A DNA stretch of 64,000 nt, taken from NCBI GenBank assembly GCA_965601455.1, contig OZ271831.1, positions 3,968,001 through 4,032,000 on the forward strand, in the 5' to 3' direction. A program made the translations under genes and the position numbers. Under the pieces are notes generated by a model, which saw only the letters and a program-made list of their open reading frames with translations, was not told the DNA's origin and made no database searches. Positions 9,393-18,363 of the stretch are shown in pieces. The stretch comes from JANQEU01 sp965601455. Lineage in GTDB: Bacteria; Bacteroidota; Bacteroidia; Cytophagales; Cyclobacteriaceae. Position 1 is the first letter of the stretch. The number at the start of each line of letters is the position of its first letter.

Positions 9393-9546
9393 TCAAGTGC
9401 GTTGACCTGTTGAAATAAGTCAAAGAAAAATTCATAAACCCCCAAAAGCAATGGAATAAAAACTTGTGATATACACGTTTTATAGATGTCGTTGGATTCA
9501 AAAATTTATTTTAAGAGCTTAGCGGACTCATTCAATTGTACCGATC

Positions 9547-10266
9547 GTGACAAAAAAGCTCTGCTTTATCCATATTCCAAAGTGTGGTGGAACCAGCCTG
9601 AATGAGGCTTTTCGGAATTCCAGGGGAGTCAGTAAATACTCATGGTCATACTACAAACTCAGCTCCAGCAGAACAAGAAAAACCAGTGAACGTCGGAATA
9701 TTGATATGTTGAACCTACGGAAGGAAATTCTGGAGGGGAAATTATCCAATAGTAGATTCAAGTACTTAACTGGACATTTTAGGTGTACGGAAGAAATAAG
9801 AAAGCGCCATGAAGATCAATGGGACTTCATCACAGTTCTAAGAGATCCGGTGAAACGGTGGATCAGTGAGTTTTTCTTCAACACTCACAAAAAGAGCGAT
9901 CATTTCAAAATAAGAATACCCCTTGACGAATTCCTGCAAACTGATATAGCGCAGCGTATGGGGTCAAAATACATCGATTATTTCACTGATGGAACAACCC
10001 TACGCGACTCCATAGGAATTAAATCGTCTATCGAAACCATCGAGAACTATTCGCTGGTAGGTATTCTGGAAAATCTGGATCAATTCAAAACAAACTTCAA
10101 AAAGACATTTCAGACAGAGTTGGTCATAAACGAGCGTAATAAAAACCCACTATCCAAATCTGAAATGGACAAGGGAGTTTCTGAAGACCAGATGAAAGTA
10201 ATCAAGGAATATTGTCAACCGGACATTGAAGTTTACCAGCATTTTGTCTCCAAACTCGACAAATAA
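9547..10266 (+). CDS. Sulfotransferase family 2 protein
   Basis: A 239-residue PAPS-dependent sulfotransferase of the Sulfotransfer_2 type. The 5'-phosphosulfate loop is IPKCGGTSL (residues 10-18) and the 3'-phosphate motif is VLRDPVKRW (97-105). A histidine at 77 (TGHF) is a likely catalytic base. The only usable in-frame start is GTG at 9547, since a stop lies at 9520-9522. It is followed after six bases by a GT4 glycosyltransferase and then a PLOD-type transferase, so it probably sulfates a carbohydrate made by this cluster (inference). Confidence 0.85.
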   Translation: MTKKLCFIHIPKCGGTSLNEAFRNSRGVSKYSWSYYKLSSSRTRKTSERRNIDMLNLRKEILEGKLSNSRFKYLTGHFRCTEEIRKRHEDQWDFITVLRDPVKRWISEFFFNTHKKSDHFKIRIPLDEFLQTDIAQRMGSKYIDYFTDGTTLRDSIGIKSSIETIENYSLVGILENLDQFKTNFKKTFQTELVINERNKNPLSKSEMDKGVSEDQMKVIKEYCQPDIEVYQHFVSKLDK

Positions 10267-10272
10267 CAAAAA

Positions 10273-11433
10273 ATGACAATCCTTGTCGTTTCCCATAAAT
10301 ATCCTCCCAGTATTGGTGGTATGCAGAAGCAATGCTTTGAGCTCGTGGAGTCCCTGAAAAAGAAGCACACAGTAATTGAACACATATATCGAAGTAAGGG
10401 GTCCAATGTCGCGTTTCTTTTTCCAGCTGCATTAAAAACGCTCAAAATCTTGAAGAAAAATCCGGACATTGATATCATTTACGCAAATGATGGTCTCATG
10501 TCTTTCTTTCTAACTCCGGTTTTCTGGTTCACGAAGAAACCAATTGTGGTCACCATACATGGGCTAGATGTGGTATTCCCACTAAAATTCTACCAACGAT
10601 GGGTCAAGAAATACTTAAATCGTACCAGTGCAGTTATTGGCGTAAGTGAAGCAACTTGCCAGGAGGTAATGAAAAGGGGTGTAGATTCTTCAAAAGTACA
10701 TTTCGTGGCAAATGGGATGGATACGAGAAGAGATCATGCCGAAGCAAACTTTAAACTTTCCCATAAAATTGGACTTGATTTAACAAATAAACAGGTGCTG
10801 ATTTCTATTGGAAGAGGTGTACGTCGTAAAGGGTTTTCATGGTTCGCGAAACACGTACTACCAGAGCTGCCTCAAAACGTCATTTATATAGTCATTGGGC
10901 CAAGCCTTGGAGACCACCAAAAGTATATTCGACAGCAACGACGATTACCAAAGTCTTTGTCTCGCCTACTTGCACTTTTGAACGGAACACCTCTTGATGA
11001 AATTACATTATATAAGGTGAGAGCTGAGAAAAACCTGGAAGAACGGGTGTACCACTTAACTGATCTTAATAATGAAGAAGTTGCCTCCGCATTAAAACAA
11101 GCTCAATTATTTGTAATGCCTAATTTACATGTGCCAGGAGACTATGAAGGATTTGGCTTGGTGGCTCTGGAAGCAGTACGTTCAGGTCTTTTATGCCTGG
11201 CTTCAGAAGTAGATGGAATTCCGTCAGCAATTCAACACCAAAAAAACGGTATCCTATTACCGTCCGAAAAGTCTGAGCTCTGGAGGACTGAAATAATTAA
11301 GCATCTGGAGAATGATACCGAGCGAATAAGACTTGCAGAGAAATATCGGACATTTGCCTTTGAAAATTGCTCTTCATGGGCTTCTATGGCTGTCGAATAT
11401 GAACGTATTTTTGAAAAGGTCGTGAACAAATGA
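10273..11433 (+). CDS. GT4-family glycosyltransferase
   Basis: A 386-residue GT-B glycosyltransferase. The N-terminus VVSHKYPPSIGGMQK is the glycine-rich acceptor-domain loop, and VVTIHGLDVVF lies in the first domain. The C-terminal domain has ISIGRGVRRKG and the donor-binding EGFGLVALEA. It is the middle gene of a plus-strand trio, six bases after the sulfotransferase and overlapping the next gene by four bases (ATGA), which points to coupled translation. Sugar donor and acceptor are unknown. Confidence 0.88.
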   Translation: MTILVVSHKYPPSIGGMQKQCFELVESLKKKHTVIEHIYRSKGSNVAFLFPAALKTLKILKKNPDIDIIYANDGLMSFFLTPVFWFTKKPIVVTIHGLDVVFPLKFYQRWVKKYLNRTSAVIGVSEATCQEVMKRGVDSSKVHFVANGMDTRRDHAEANFKLSHKIGLDLTNKQVLISIGRGVRRKGFSWFAKHVLPELPQNVIYIVIGPSLGDHQKYIRQQRRLPKSLSRLLALLNGTPLDEITLYKVRAEKNLEERVYHLTDLNNEEVASALKQAQLFVMPNLHVPGDYEGFGLVALEAVRSGLLCLASEVDGIPSAIQHQKNGILLPSEKSELWRTEIIKHLENDTERIRLAEKYRTFAFENCSSWASMAVEYERIFEKVVNK

Positions 11434-12134
11434 AATTCATCACAGTGGCTAGTTCACCGCATCCAGGATTGGAGATTCTCCAAAAATCTGCAGATCATTT
11501 CGGAATCTCACTTAACATTCTTGGCTACAACCAACCGTACCATGGAAATGGTACAAAAATCTTTCATTTAACCAACTTCTTACGAGAAGAGTCTCCTGAG
11601 GAAATTGTTCTCTTCACGGACGCGTACGATAGCTTCTTTGTAAAACAACCATCATCATTGGAAGCGATATTCAAATCCTTTGACCACCCGGTAATCTTTT
11701 CTTGCGAAGACAATTACTACTTTCGAATTCAAGCAATTCAAAACCTATTTCTGAATCCATACTATCGTCTAAAGTACCCCAAAAGTCAATCCAAGTATTT
11801 GAAATACAGATTTCTTAATAGCGGTGGTTACATGGGTTATGCCGGAGAATTACTAAAAGTATTCAATGAAGCTTCTGTCAACAAACTCATGCGTAGCGAT
11901 CAGGTAAATCTTCATCGGTTTTTCGTGGATAAACCTGGCAGAATTCAACTCGATTACGACCATAAGATCTTCACCAACTTTGGGAAATTTGCCACAAATG
12001 AAAGATTCTCGGTTTCAAACCATGTACTTACCAACCAGTTGACAGGAACTAAGCCGTTCGTTTTCCATTTTCCTGGTCCAACACATCGAGGTATGGATTT
12101 TTATCGACCGCAATTCTCCTTTCTTGATCAATGA
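11430..12134 (+). CDS. PLOD-type glycosyltransferase domain protein
   Basis: A 234-residue protein resembling the glycosyltransferase domain of lysyl hydroxylases (PLOD) and procollagen galactosyltransferases. It has a DxxD metal site in LFTDAYDSFF (D64, D67), the FSCEDNYYF strand, the FLNSGGYMGYA motif (about 128-138), an SDQ segment and a C-terminal FHFPGPTHRG. The match is from recall of the family pattern. It would use a UDP-sugar with Mn2+. It completes the sulfotransferase-GT4 trio, and its stop overlaps the convergent GT2 gene by seven bases. Confidence 0.72.
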   Translation: MKFITVASSPHPGLEILQKSADHFGISLNILGYNQPYHGNGTKIFHLTNFLREESPEEIVLFTDAYDSFFVKQPSSLEAIFKSFDHPVIFSCEDNYYFRIQAIQNLFLNPYYRLKYPKSQSKYLKYRFLNSGGYMGYAGELLKVFNEASVNKLMRSDQVNLHRFFVDKPGRIQLDYDHKIFTNFGKFATNERFSVSNHVLTNQLTGTKPFVFHFPGPTHRGMDFYRPQFSFLDQ

Positions 12135-13060
12135 CCGTGAGTCTGCCGGTATTCCTCGTAGACGCCTCCAAATATTCCGTTAAAGGTACCCAGGCCTTTA
12201 GCAAATATTCGCTGGGCATGTAAACGCAACATGGGGCCAAGCGGTAAGGTGAGAATACTTAGTGCCAATCCTCCAAAAAGTTGGAGTAATCCGTTAAAGA
12301 ATTGAGTTATAGCAGCCCTTGGATATCCGTATTCCAGCTTTTTTCGAATAAATTTTGAATTAGTTCGTCTAAATGCACGTCTAAGAATCCAGTCCCGATT
12401 GACCCGTGACTTAGGAAAGTATTCCTGTACATATGCATCATCGATCCATACAATTTTTGCCCCTTTCAAGTATGATTGACGAAAGAGAAAGGTATCTGAA
12501 GCACCTGCAAAATTTAGCGCAGGATGAAAACGTAGACCCCACTCATCGACCAGTTTCCGCTTAAAAATAACATTACTGGTACTTGCCACTTTTCTTACGG
12601 TCCCCGTTCTGAAACTTTCCCATTTCAGAAAACGTCCTGTATGGATCCATTTGGGAGTATCCGGAGGTAAAATCCGAAGTACCGATCCGTTGATAACGTC
12701 GGCATCATACTCCTCCATTTTTTGAAGCATGATAGTCATCCATTCCGGTTTGACCGTTTCATCATCATCAAGGAAAGCAATCAAATCAACGTTCAGTTCT
12801 AACGCCTTCTCCAAAACCGAGTTTCGCATGTTCACAATACCCCGCCGTTCTTCAATCAAGTAGATAGAAGAAAATCCAAGTTTGTTCTGATAGTTCTCAA
12901 AAACAGGTTTGGCCGATCCCTCTTTGTCATTGTCAGCTACGATCAGGACAGGTTGAATATGATCCGGAACAGTCATGTCACAAAGCGATTGGAGCATGTT
13001 TTCCAGCATCTGGGGTCGCTGAAAAGTACCAAGACCAATAGCTAATGATTGATTTTCCAA
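12128..13060 (-). CDS. GT2-family glycosyltransferase
   Basis: A 310-residue GT-A glycosyltransferase. The N-terminal GLGTFQRPQML strand binds the nucleotide and the metal-binding DxD is FLDDDE (98-100). The C-terminal region has one hydrophobic stretch (about 262-285) that may touch the membrane. It is the last gene of the glycan block and converges on the PLOD-type gene. Upstream of its start lies a broken gene rather than a partner. Inverting chemistry is usual for the family; the substrate is unknown. Confidence 0.87.
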   Translation of the reverse strand: MENQSLAIGLGTFQRPQMLENMLQSLCDMTVPDHIQPVLIVADNDKEGSAKPVFENYQNKLGFSSIYLIEERRGIVNMRNSVLEKALELNVDLIAFLDDDETVKPEWMTIMLQKMEEYDADVINGSVLRILPPDTPKWIHTGRFLKWESFRTGTVRKVASTSNVIFKRKLVDEWGLRFHPALNFAGASDTFLFRQSYLKGAKIVWIDDAYVQEYFPKSRVNRDWILRRAFRRTNSKFIRKKLEYGYPRAAITQFFNGLLQLFGGLALSILTLPLGPMLRLHAQRIFAKGLGTFNGIFGGVYEEYRQTHGH

Positions 13061-13175
13061 TTTTTCTTTTTCAATAACTCACTCAAAGATAAATACAATG
13101 ACAGGGCTCTGTTGAATGCCCTTGCGATAAAATAAAAGCTCAATGTAGACAATATGTAGCCGAAGCAAAATGTGA

Positions 13176-13677
13176 ATAATTCTGCACAACGTATTCATTA
13201 GCTTCAATGAAGATTCAATCATAGAAGTGGACTGCCATGCTGAAGTACTGAGGGATCTACTTCTTGTTCTGAATCATTCTAAACACGTTGTACGAGTTTT
13301 TACAACAAAAAGGATATGGCAACAAACAGCTATTGAAGAATGGGATAATTGTCTGGTATACATTGCCGGCAATTACCGTTCAGTACCTGAGATTATTACA
13401 GACAATAAAAAATTGACTCCTCGGATCTATTATTCTTCAATACCGCGGCCTCTCATTTCAAATTCTTCTACCAAAGTATTTTAAAGTACCCATATTCGTC
13501 AGAGTGCATAATTGTCACACTTTTTTCGCCCCAACTAAGAACATTGACCTAGGCTCCATGGAAAATAACTCATTCTTGAGCTTAGTCAAAAAACTTTCAT
13601 ACCTTCAGCTGAACAATTCAATGATTTTCAAGCACCGGTCATTCTTAACAAAACTGAAAGCCTACCGGAGAAGCTAA
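13176..13677 (+). pseudogene. Frameshifted remnant of a glycan-cluster gene
   Basis: This stretch carries two overlapping open frames that look like one protein. The first (from about 13176, with no ATG) reads FISFNEDSIIEVDCHAEVL, then VFTTKRIWQQ, and runs to a stop at 13482. The second is in the next frame, open from 13417 to the TAA at 13675-13677, and contains LLPKYFKVPIFVRVHN and CHTFFAP. They pass smoothly from one to the other if a +1 shift occurs around 13417-13465. The start codon also appears to be lost and the product is short. I cannot name the family; its place beside glycosyltransferases suggests a glycan-related gene. Confidence 0.6.
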
Positions 13678-13689
13678 GGAAACAAGAAA

Positions 13690-14091
13690 TCAGATCAATT
13701 CCAGAGCGGACTTTATAAGGTTGGCGGTCTTTGCTAATTCCTCATTTGACAAGGACAATTTCATACGACTGAAATTCATATCATCCATTGTGTGCATTGG
13801 AATCAGATGAATATGGGCATGAGGTACTTCAAGGCCCATGACAGTAACTCCAACCCTTTCGCAAGGTAGCACCCGATCTATTGCCTTCGCGACCTTCTTG
13901 CTAAACAGGTGAAGGTCAGCTAAATCACGATCATCAAGGTCAAAAATGTAATCAACCTCCTTCTTGGGTACCACCAAAGTGTGCCCTTCGACTAGTGGAT
14001 TAATATCCAGAAAAGCCAGATGATTTTCATCCTCAGCCACAATGTGAGCAGGAATTTCCCTATTGATAATCTTTGTAAAAATTGAAGCCAT
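13690..14091 (-). CDS. HIT-family nucleotide hydrolase
   Basis: A 133-residue histidine-triad protein. The catalytic triad motif HAHIHLIPM starts at H91, with H93 and H95 following. The length and the N-terminal IFTKIINREIPAHIV match Hint-type enzymes, which hydrolyse adenosine phosphoramidates and related nucleotides in the cytoplasm. Its start codon follows the greA stop with no gap, so the two are one operon. The physiological substrate is not known. Confidence 0.93.
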   Translation of the reverse strand: MASIFTKIINREIPAHIVAEDENHLAFLDINPLVEGHTLVVPKKEVDYIFDLDDRDLADLHLFSKKVAKAIDRVLPCERVGVTVMGLEVPHAHIHLIPMHTMDDMNFSRMKLSLSNEELAKTANLIKSALELI

Positions 14092-14565
14092 TTATTCTAA
14101 AGTGATATCCAGCACTTCGAATTCCAATTCACCGGCTGGAACTTTGATCTTAGCTTTATCCCCTTTTGACTTTCCAAGTAACCCCTTACCAATAGGAGAT
14201 TGTATACTGATCTTTCCACTTTTCAGGTCCGCTTCCTCTTCGGCAACGATCTGGTATTTAACCTCCATACCATTGTTGGCATTCTTAATTTTGACTGTGG
14301 ATAAAATAGAGACCTTTGACGTATCAATAGTTGATTCGTCGATCACCCTAGCGTTCGCTACAACCGCTTCCAACTTAGAAATTTTGAGCTCAAGAAGGCC
14401 CTGAGCATCCTTTGCCGCATCATATTCGGCGTTCTCACTGAGATCGCCTTTATCCCTGGCCTCAGCGATTTGCTTCGCCATGTCGGCTCTTCCCTTCGTT
14501 TTCAGTTCCTGCAACTCGTCTTTGAGCTTGTCCAGACCTTCTTTAGTGTAATAATTAACCGCCAT
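14092..14565 (-). CDS. greA: Transcription elongation factor GreA
   Basis: 157 residues, the normal GreA length. The N-terminal coiled coil (about 8-75) carries the tip residues D41 and E44 in GDLSENAEY, which enter the RNA polymerase secondary channel and stimulate cleavage of backtracked transcripts. The C-terminal FKBP-like domain contains SPIGKGLLGKSKGD. It is first in a two-gene operon with the HIT protein. Confidence 0.96.
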   Translation of the reverse strand: MAVNYYTKEGLDKLKDELQELKTKGRADMAKQIAEARDKGDLSENAEYDAAKDAQGLLELKISKLEAVVANARVIDESTIDTSKVSILSTVKIKNANNGMEVKYQIVAEEEADLKSGKISIQSPIGKGLLGKSKGDKAKIKVPAGELEFEVLDITLE

Positions 14566-14582
14566 CGTTCTATCCCTTTAAA

Positions 14583-14614
14583 ACAAAAAATAACGGCCTT
14601 GAAGCAAAGCCGTT
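14583..14614 (-). terminator. Intrinsic terminator of the dehydrogenase gene
   Basis: The inverted repeat AACGGC (14592-14597) and GCCGTT (14609-14614), extended by two further pairs, is followed on the minus strand by ATTTTTTGTTTT. It lies between the 2-hydroxyacid dehydrogenase gene and greA and separates the two transcripts. Confidence 0.8.
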
Positions 14615-14667
14615 TTCAATTTTTTTCCTGTATGTAAACGCAAATATAAGTAATACGGTTGGGCTGC

Positions 14668-15600
14668 TTACAATTTGAGTTTTGATATTTTATTCACAAG
14701 TACTTGATTAATGCGCTCATAAGATTCATATGTCCATCCAGCTACATGAGGACTGAAATGTACATTTGGTATTGACATAAGCTCGTTGAGTATACGTTCT
14801 TCTTCAACTGTCAGAGACGCCAGTTTTTCATTCTCAAGAACATCCAAGGCGGCTCCAGCCAGTTTCTTTTCCTTAATCATGCTTAGTAAATCCTTGAGAG
14901 ATAGTACTTCACCTCGAGCGGTGTTGATAAGTATAAACAGCTTTTTAAACTGATCCAGGAATTGGTAATTAAACAGGTTCCGTGTTTCGTCTGTTAACGG
15001 AATATTGATACTAAGTATTTGAGTTCTTTCCTGCAGTTCTTCTAGCGAGACTTCTTTCACATGTGGATTCCCGAAATCCATTTTGTAGCGATCATAGGCG
15101 AGTACCTCACACCCAAATCCCAACAATTTTTCGGCAAAAGAAGATCCCATATGACCGAAACCAAAAATCCCGATAGTTTTTCCCTTTAGTTCAAACCCTC
15201 TATTGCCTTCTCTGTCCCAAATCTTATCTCGAATTTCGAGATCGGACTTACGAAGGTTGTGTAGAATGGCTAGGATCATTCCAACGCTGTGTTCTCCCAA
15301 TGAATCCCGATTTCCTTCCGGAGCATTCAATACTGCTATCCCGTGTTTGACCAGCATATCGACATCCAGGTTATCTATTCCTGCTCCTGCACGTCCAATA
15401 AACTTTAGATTAGAACCTTTAAAAATCAGTTCACTATCAACCTTGGTCTTACTTCTAATGATTAGTCCATGATAGGACTCAATCTTTTCTAGGATTCCCT
15501 TCCGATCAATTGTGGGTACGTAGTCCACCTTATGATTCAACTCCTCCAATAAAGGAATGAGTGATTCGTGCATTCGATCGACCACTAAAATTTTCGCCAT
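14668..15600 (-). CDS. D-isomer specific 2-hydroxyacid dehydrogenase (phosphoglycerate-dehydrogenase-like)
   Basis: 310 residues with the full catalytic set of the family: the NAD-binding GFGHMG (147-152), the catalytic arginine R229 in NTARGE, a glutamate near 256-258, and H285 in SPHVAGWT. It lacks the C-terminal ACT domain of long SerA enzymes, so it is the short form. Oxidation of 3-phosphoglycerate for serine synthesis is the likeliest reaction, but other 2-hydroxyacids are possible. It lies 15 bases after mgtE in an rsmA-mgtE-dehydrogenase run. Confidence 0.85.
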   Translation of the reverse strand: MAKILVVDRMHESLIPLLEELNHKVDYVPTIDRKGILEKIESYHGLIIRSKTKVDSELIFKGSNLKFIGRAGAGIDNLDVDMLVKHGIAVLNAPEGNRDSLGEHSVGMILAILHNLRKSDLEIRDKIWDREGNRGFELKGKTIGIFGFGHMGSSFAEKLLGFGCEVLAYDRYKMDFGNPHVKEVSLEELQERTQILSINIPLTDETRNLFNYQFLDQFKKLFILINTARGEVLSLKDLLSMIKEKKLAGAALDVLENEKLASLTVEEERILNELMSIPNVHFSPHVAGWTYESYERINQVLVNKISKLKL

Positions 15601-15615
15601 AGAAATGTTTGTCTC

Positions 15616-16986
15616 CTAAAGGTTGTAAAGCACGCTCGCTATAAGGAAATAAACGGCTAAACCAAGTAAGTCGTTCGCAGTGGTAATGAAAGGACCGGAA
15701 GCCAATGCCGGATTTATTCCCATGCGGTCCAGAACTAATGGTGTGACTGTTCCCATGAACGAACTGAGCAATACCACCGCAAACAAGGCTATGGAGACGG
15801 TAATAGATAGAGGTTGGTCTCTGAATATGAGAACAACTGCTCCAAAGACCATGATTCCTAAAATTACCCCATTTACAATAGCTACAAAAAATACTTTGAC
15901 CAGGCGTTTACTAATCGAATGGGTAAATGCATTCTTGTTTGCCAGACTTTGTACAATGAGCGATGAGGATTGAATGCCAACGTTACCACCTGTGGCCATG
16001 ATCAAGGGGATGAACAATGCTAAACCCGCTATCACCGTAAGGTCATCAGAAAAAAAGTCTGTGAGTTGGGCAGCTAATAAACCGCCTACCATCCCAATGA
16101 TTAACCAGGGAAGGCGAGCTTTGGAGAGTGCCCATACGTTGTCGTCCTCTTCGACATCTGAAGATATACCTGACATTGCCAGGCGTTCCTCCTCCGCAAT
16201 TTCAGTGATTACGTCAACAACATCATCAATGGTAATTCTACCCACCAGCTTGTTCCTTGCATTCACAACAGGAATAGCTTCCAGATCATACTTTTGCATT
16301 ACAGATGCTACTTCTCTCTCATCAGCAAAGGTTTCAATGGCAGTCACGTCCTTCTCAAAGATGTCCTCAACCCTACTTTTGGTGTTAGCCAAAATCAGCT
16401 TTTTAAGGCTTACCCGACCTAATAACTTTTCCTGATTATCGACTACGTAAACCGAGTATATCTTCTCAACATTCTCCGCCTGTTTTCGAATTTCGTCTAT
16501 GCATTGGAGCACGTTCCAGTTTAAGTTAGCCTTGATGTACTCCTTTCCCATTAATCCCCCGGCCACGTCTTCATCGTATCTCAAAAGATCTACCAAATGC
16601 CCGGCTTTTTCATCACTAGAAATCAAGCCAATAACTTCTTCTCTCTTTCTGAGAGGCATCTGCATAAGAATATCAGCACCATCGTCTGATTCTATGGTAT
16701 CAATAAAAGAGGATAACTCGTTCGGACTAAAATGTGTAATGAAATCCTCCCTCACATCCTCATCTAATTCCATCAGGATGTCGGCATTTACATCGGGGGA
16801 TAGTAGATCAAATACAGACTTACATTCCTCGGCACTGAAATTATCTAGAAGAACAGTTATATCGGCAGGATTAACTCCTTCCAGGCTTTGTTTTATAAAC
16901 TGAGAGTCCCCTTCATCAAGCGCCTGTCGGAAACGCTCAAGAAATTCCTTACTTAACTCAAATGTCAAAAGGGTCTCCATTTTCAA
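15616..16986 (-). CDS. mgtE: Magnesium transporter MgtE
   Basis: 456 residues with the family's three parts in order: an acidic MgtE N domain (about 40-135), two CBS domains (about 140-265) that sense cytosolic Mg2+, and five membrane helices (about 290-455) including PLIMATGGNVGIQSS. It imports Mg2+ and closes when internal Mg2+ is high. The start overlaps the end of rsmA by 29 bases, and an alternative ATG lies two codons further in (16980). No magnesium riboswitch can sit between them, because there is no leader. Confidence 0.94.
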   Translation of the reverse strand: MKMETLLTFELSKEFLERFRQALDEGDSQFIKQSLEGVNPADITVLLDNFSAEECKSVFDLLSPDVNADILMELDEDVREDFITHFSPNELSSFIDTIESDDGADILMQMPLRKREEVIGLISSDEKAGHLVDLLRYDEDVAGGLMGKEYIKANLNWNVLQCIDEIRKQAENVEKIYSVYVVDNQEKLLGRVSLKKLILANTKSRVEDIFEKDVTAIETFADEREVASVMQKYDLEAIPVVNARNKLVGRITIDDVVDVITEIAEEERLAMSGISSDVEEDDNVWALSKARLPWLIIGMVGGLLAAQLTDFFSDDLTVIAGLALFIPLIMATGGNVGIQSSSLIVQSLANKNAFTHSISKRLVKVFFVAIVNGVILGIMVFGAVVLIFRDQPLSITVSIALFAVVLLSSFMGTVTPLVLDRMGINPALASGPFITTANDLLGLAVYFLIASVLYNL

Positions 16987-17737
16987 TACTTCGCGTCAAC
17001 GAAATGAACTGCTCCACTGAAAGCTGTTCTGCCCGCTTCGAAAAAACTTGTTGCTCTGCTATATCAGCGGGCAAATTAAGCTCTTTTAATGCGTTGCGCA
17101 ACGTTTTTCTACGCTTTCCAAATCCCGATTTGACAACCCTTTTGAATAGCGTCTCGTCACAGTCTAAATGAGATCTATCGTTTCGTGCCAGGCGAATTAC
17201 AGCCGAATTAACCTTTGGAGGCGGGTTGAATACATGTGGTTTTACGGTAAATAAGTATTCTACACTGTAAAATGCCTGCAGCAAAACGCTAAGAATTCCA
17301 TAAATCTTATTCCCCTCTTTGGATACAATACGATCTGCGACTTCCTTTTGTATCATACAAACAACCTCATCAACGATATCTCTGTTCTCATAAATCTTAA
17401 AAAAGATCTGGGATGAAATGTTATAAGGCAAATTACCAATTACGGCGATGGGACTTTCCATTTCCGTCAAGTTGGATTTGAGAAAGTCCTTTTGCAGAAT
17501 CTTAGAACTGAACTCATCATACTCACTTTTAAGATATTCAACTGATTCCGTGTCCACGTCCATAGCAACAAATCCCAGACGATCAATGAGATACTTGGTT
17601 AATACTCCAGTACCCGGACCGACTTCGATTAAAGTATTACATGATCTAGCTAGTGAATCCACTATCTTCTCCGCAATGTTTACATCAGTAAGAAAGTGTT
17701 GACCCAGACGCTTTTTTGGAATTATTGGACTTCGCAA
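16958..17737 (-). CDS. rsmA: 16S rRNA dimethyladenosine transferase
   Basis: 259 residues, the usual KsgA length. It dimethylates two adjacent adenines in helix 45 of 16S rRNA late in small-subunit assembly. Seen are the N-terminal KKRLGQHFLTD, the SAM-binding EVGPGTGVLT and the catalytic GNLPYNIS. A C-terminal helical domain with RRKTLRNALK follows. It is first in a minus-strand run with mgtE and the dehydrogenase and is divergent from tpx. Confidence 0.96.
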   Translation of the reverse strand: MRSPIIPKKRLGQHFLTDVNIAEKIVDSLARSCNTLIEVGPGTGVLTKYLIDRLGFVAMDVDTESVEYLKSEYDEFSSKILQKDFLKSNLTEMESPIAVIGNLPYNISSQIFFKIYENRDIVDEVVCMIQKEVADRIVSKEGNKIYGILSVLLQAFYSVEYLFTVKPHVFNPPPKVNSAVIRLARNDRSHLDCDETLFKRVVKSGFGKRRKTLRNALKELNLPADIAEQQVFSKRAEQLSVEQFISLTRSIENGDPFDI

Positions 17738-17859
17738 GACGTTAATTCGGCATTAATGAATTCCAAAGTTGAATGAAAAAGATAGAGACCCAAAAAAGAA
17801 GAGTATTCATTTTCAATTCCACTTTGGCTCTTATAAGTTCACTTTAAAAACAAAATGAC

Positions 17860-18360
17860 ATGGCACAAATTACTTTAGGAGGAAATCCAACCAATACTTC
17901 TGGCGATCTGCCAAAAGTTGGAGAACCAGCACCAGCTTTTTCTCTCACCAAAACAGATATGTCTACCTCGACACTGGCTGATTATGCTGGCAAGAAGGTA
18001 ATACTTAATATTTTCCCAAGCGTTGATACTGGTGTTTGCGCAGCTTCAATCCGAAGATTCAACCAAGAAGCATCAGGTCTTGATAACACGATTGTTCTTT
18101 GTATATCAATGGATTTACCTTTCGCTCAGCAGAGATTCTGTGGAGCAGAGGGCATAGAAAACGTTATAACTTTATCAAACTTCCGGGACAAAGGAGCATT
18201 CGGAAGGGACTACGGTGTAGAAATCGTCGATGGTGGTTTTGCGGGACTGGATGCACGTGCAGTTGTGGTGGTTGATGAAGAGGGAAAGGTAAAATATACT
18301 GAACTTGTCCCCGAAATTGGCCAGGAACCAAACTACGACGAGGCCTTGAAAAGCATTTAA
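17860..18360 (+). CDS. tpx: Thiol peroxidase Tpx
   Basis: A 166-residue atypical 2-Cys peroxiredoxin that reduces hydroperoxides using thioredoxin. The peroxidatic cysteine is C60 in SVDTGVC and the resolving cysteine is C94 in RFCGAEG; a third at C81 is also usual in this family. The sequence is full length. A flavoprotein gene follows after three bases, so the two probably share a transcript. Confidence 0.95.
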   Translation: MAQITLGGNPTNTSGDLPKVGEPAPAFSLTKTDMSTSTLADYAGKKVILNIFPSVDTGVCAASIRRFNQEASGLDNTIVLCISMDLPFAQQRFCGAEGIENVITLSNFRDKGAFGRDYGVEIVDGGFAGLDARAVVVVDEEGKVKYTELVPEIGQEPNYDEALKSI

Positions 18361-18363
18361 ATT

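Noticed and set aside
13227..13484. An 85-residue reading frame as an independent gene
   Set aside because: Its protein-like content continues in another frame downstream, so it is treated as part of a broken gene.
17750..17812. Imperfect inverted repeat between rsmA and tpx
   Set aside because: The arms have several mismatches; it may only reflect AT-rich promoter sequence.
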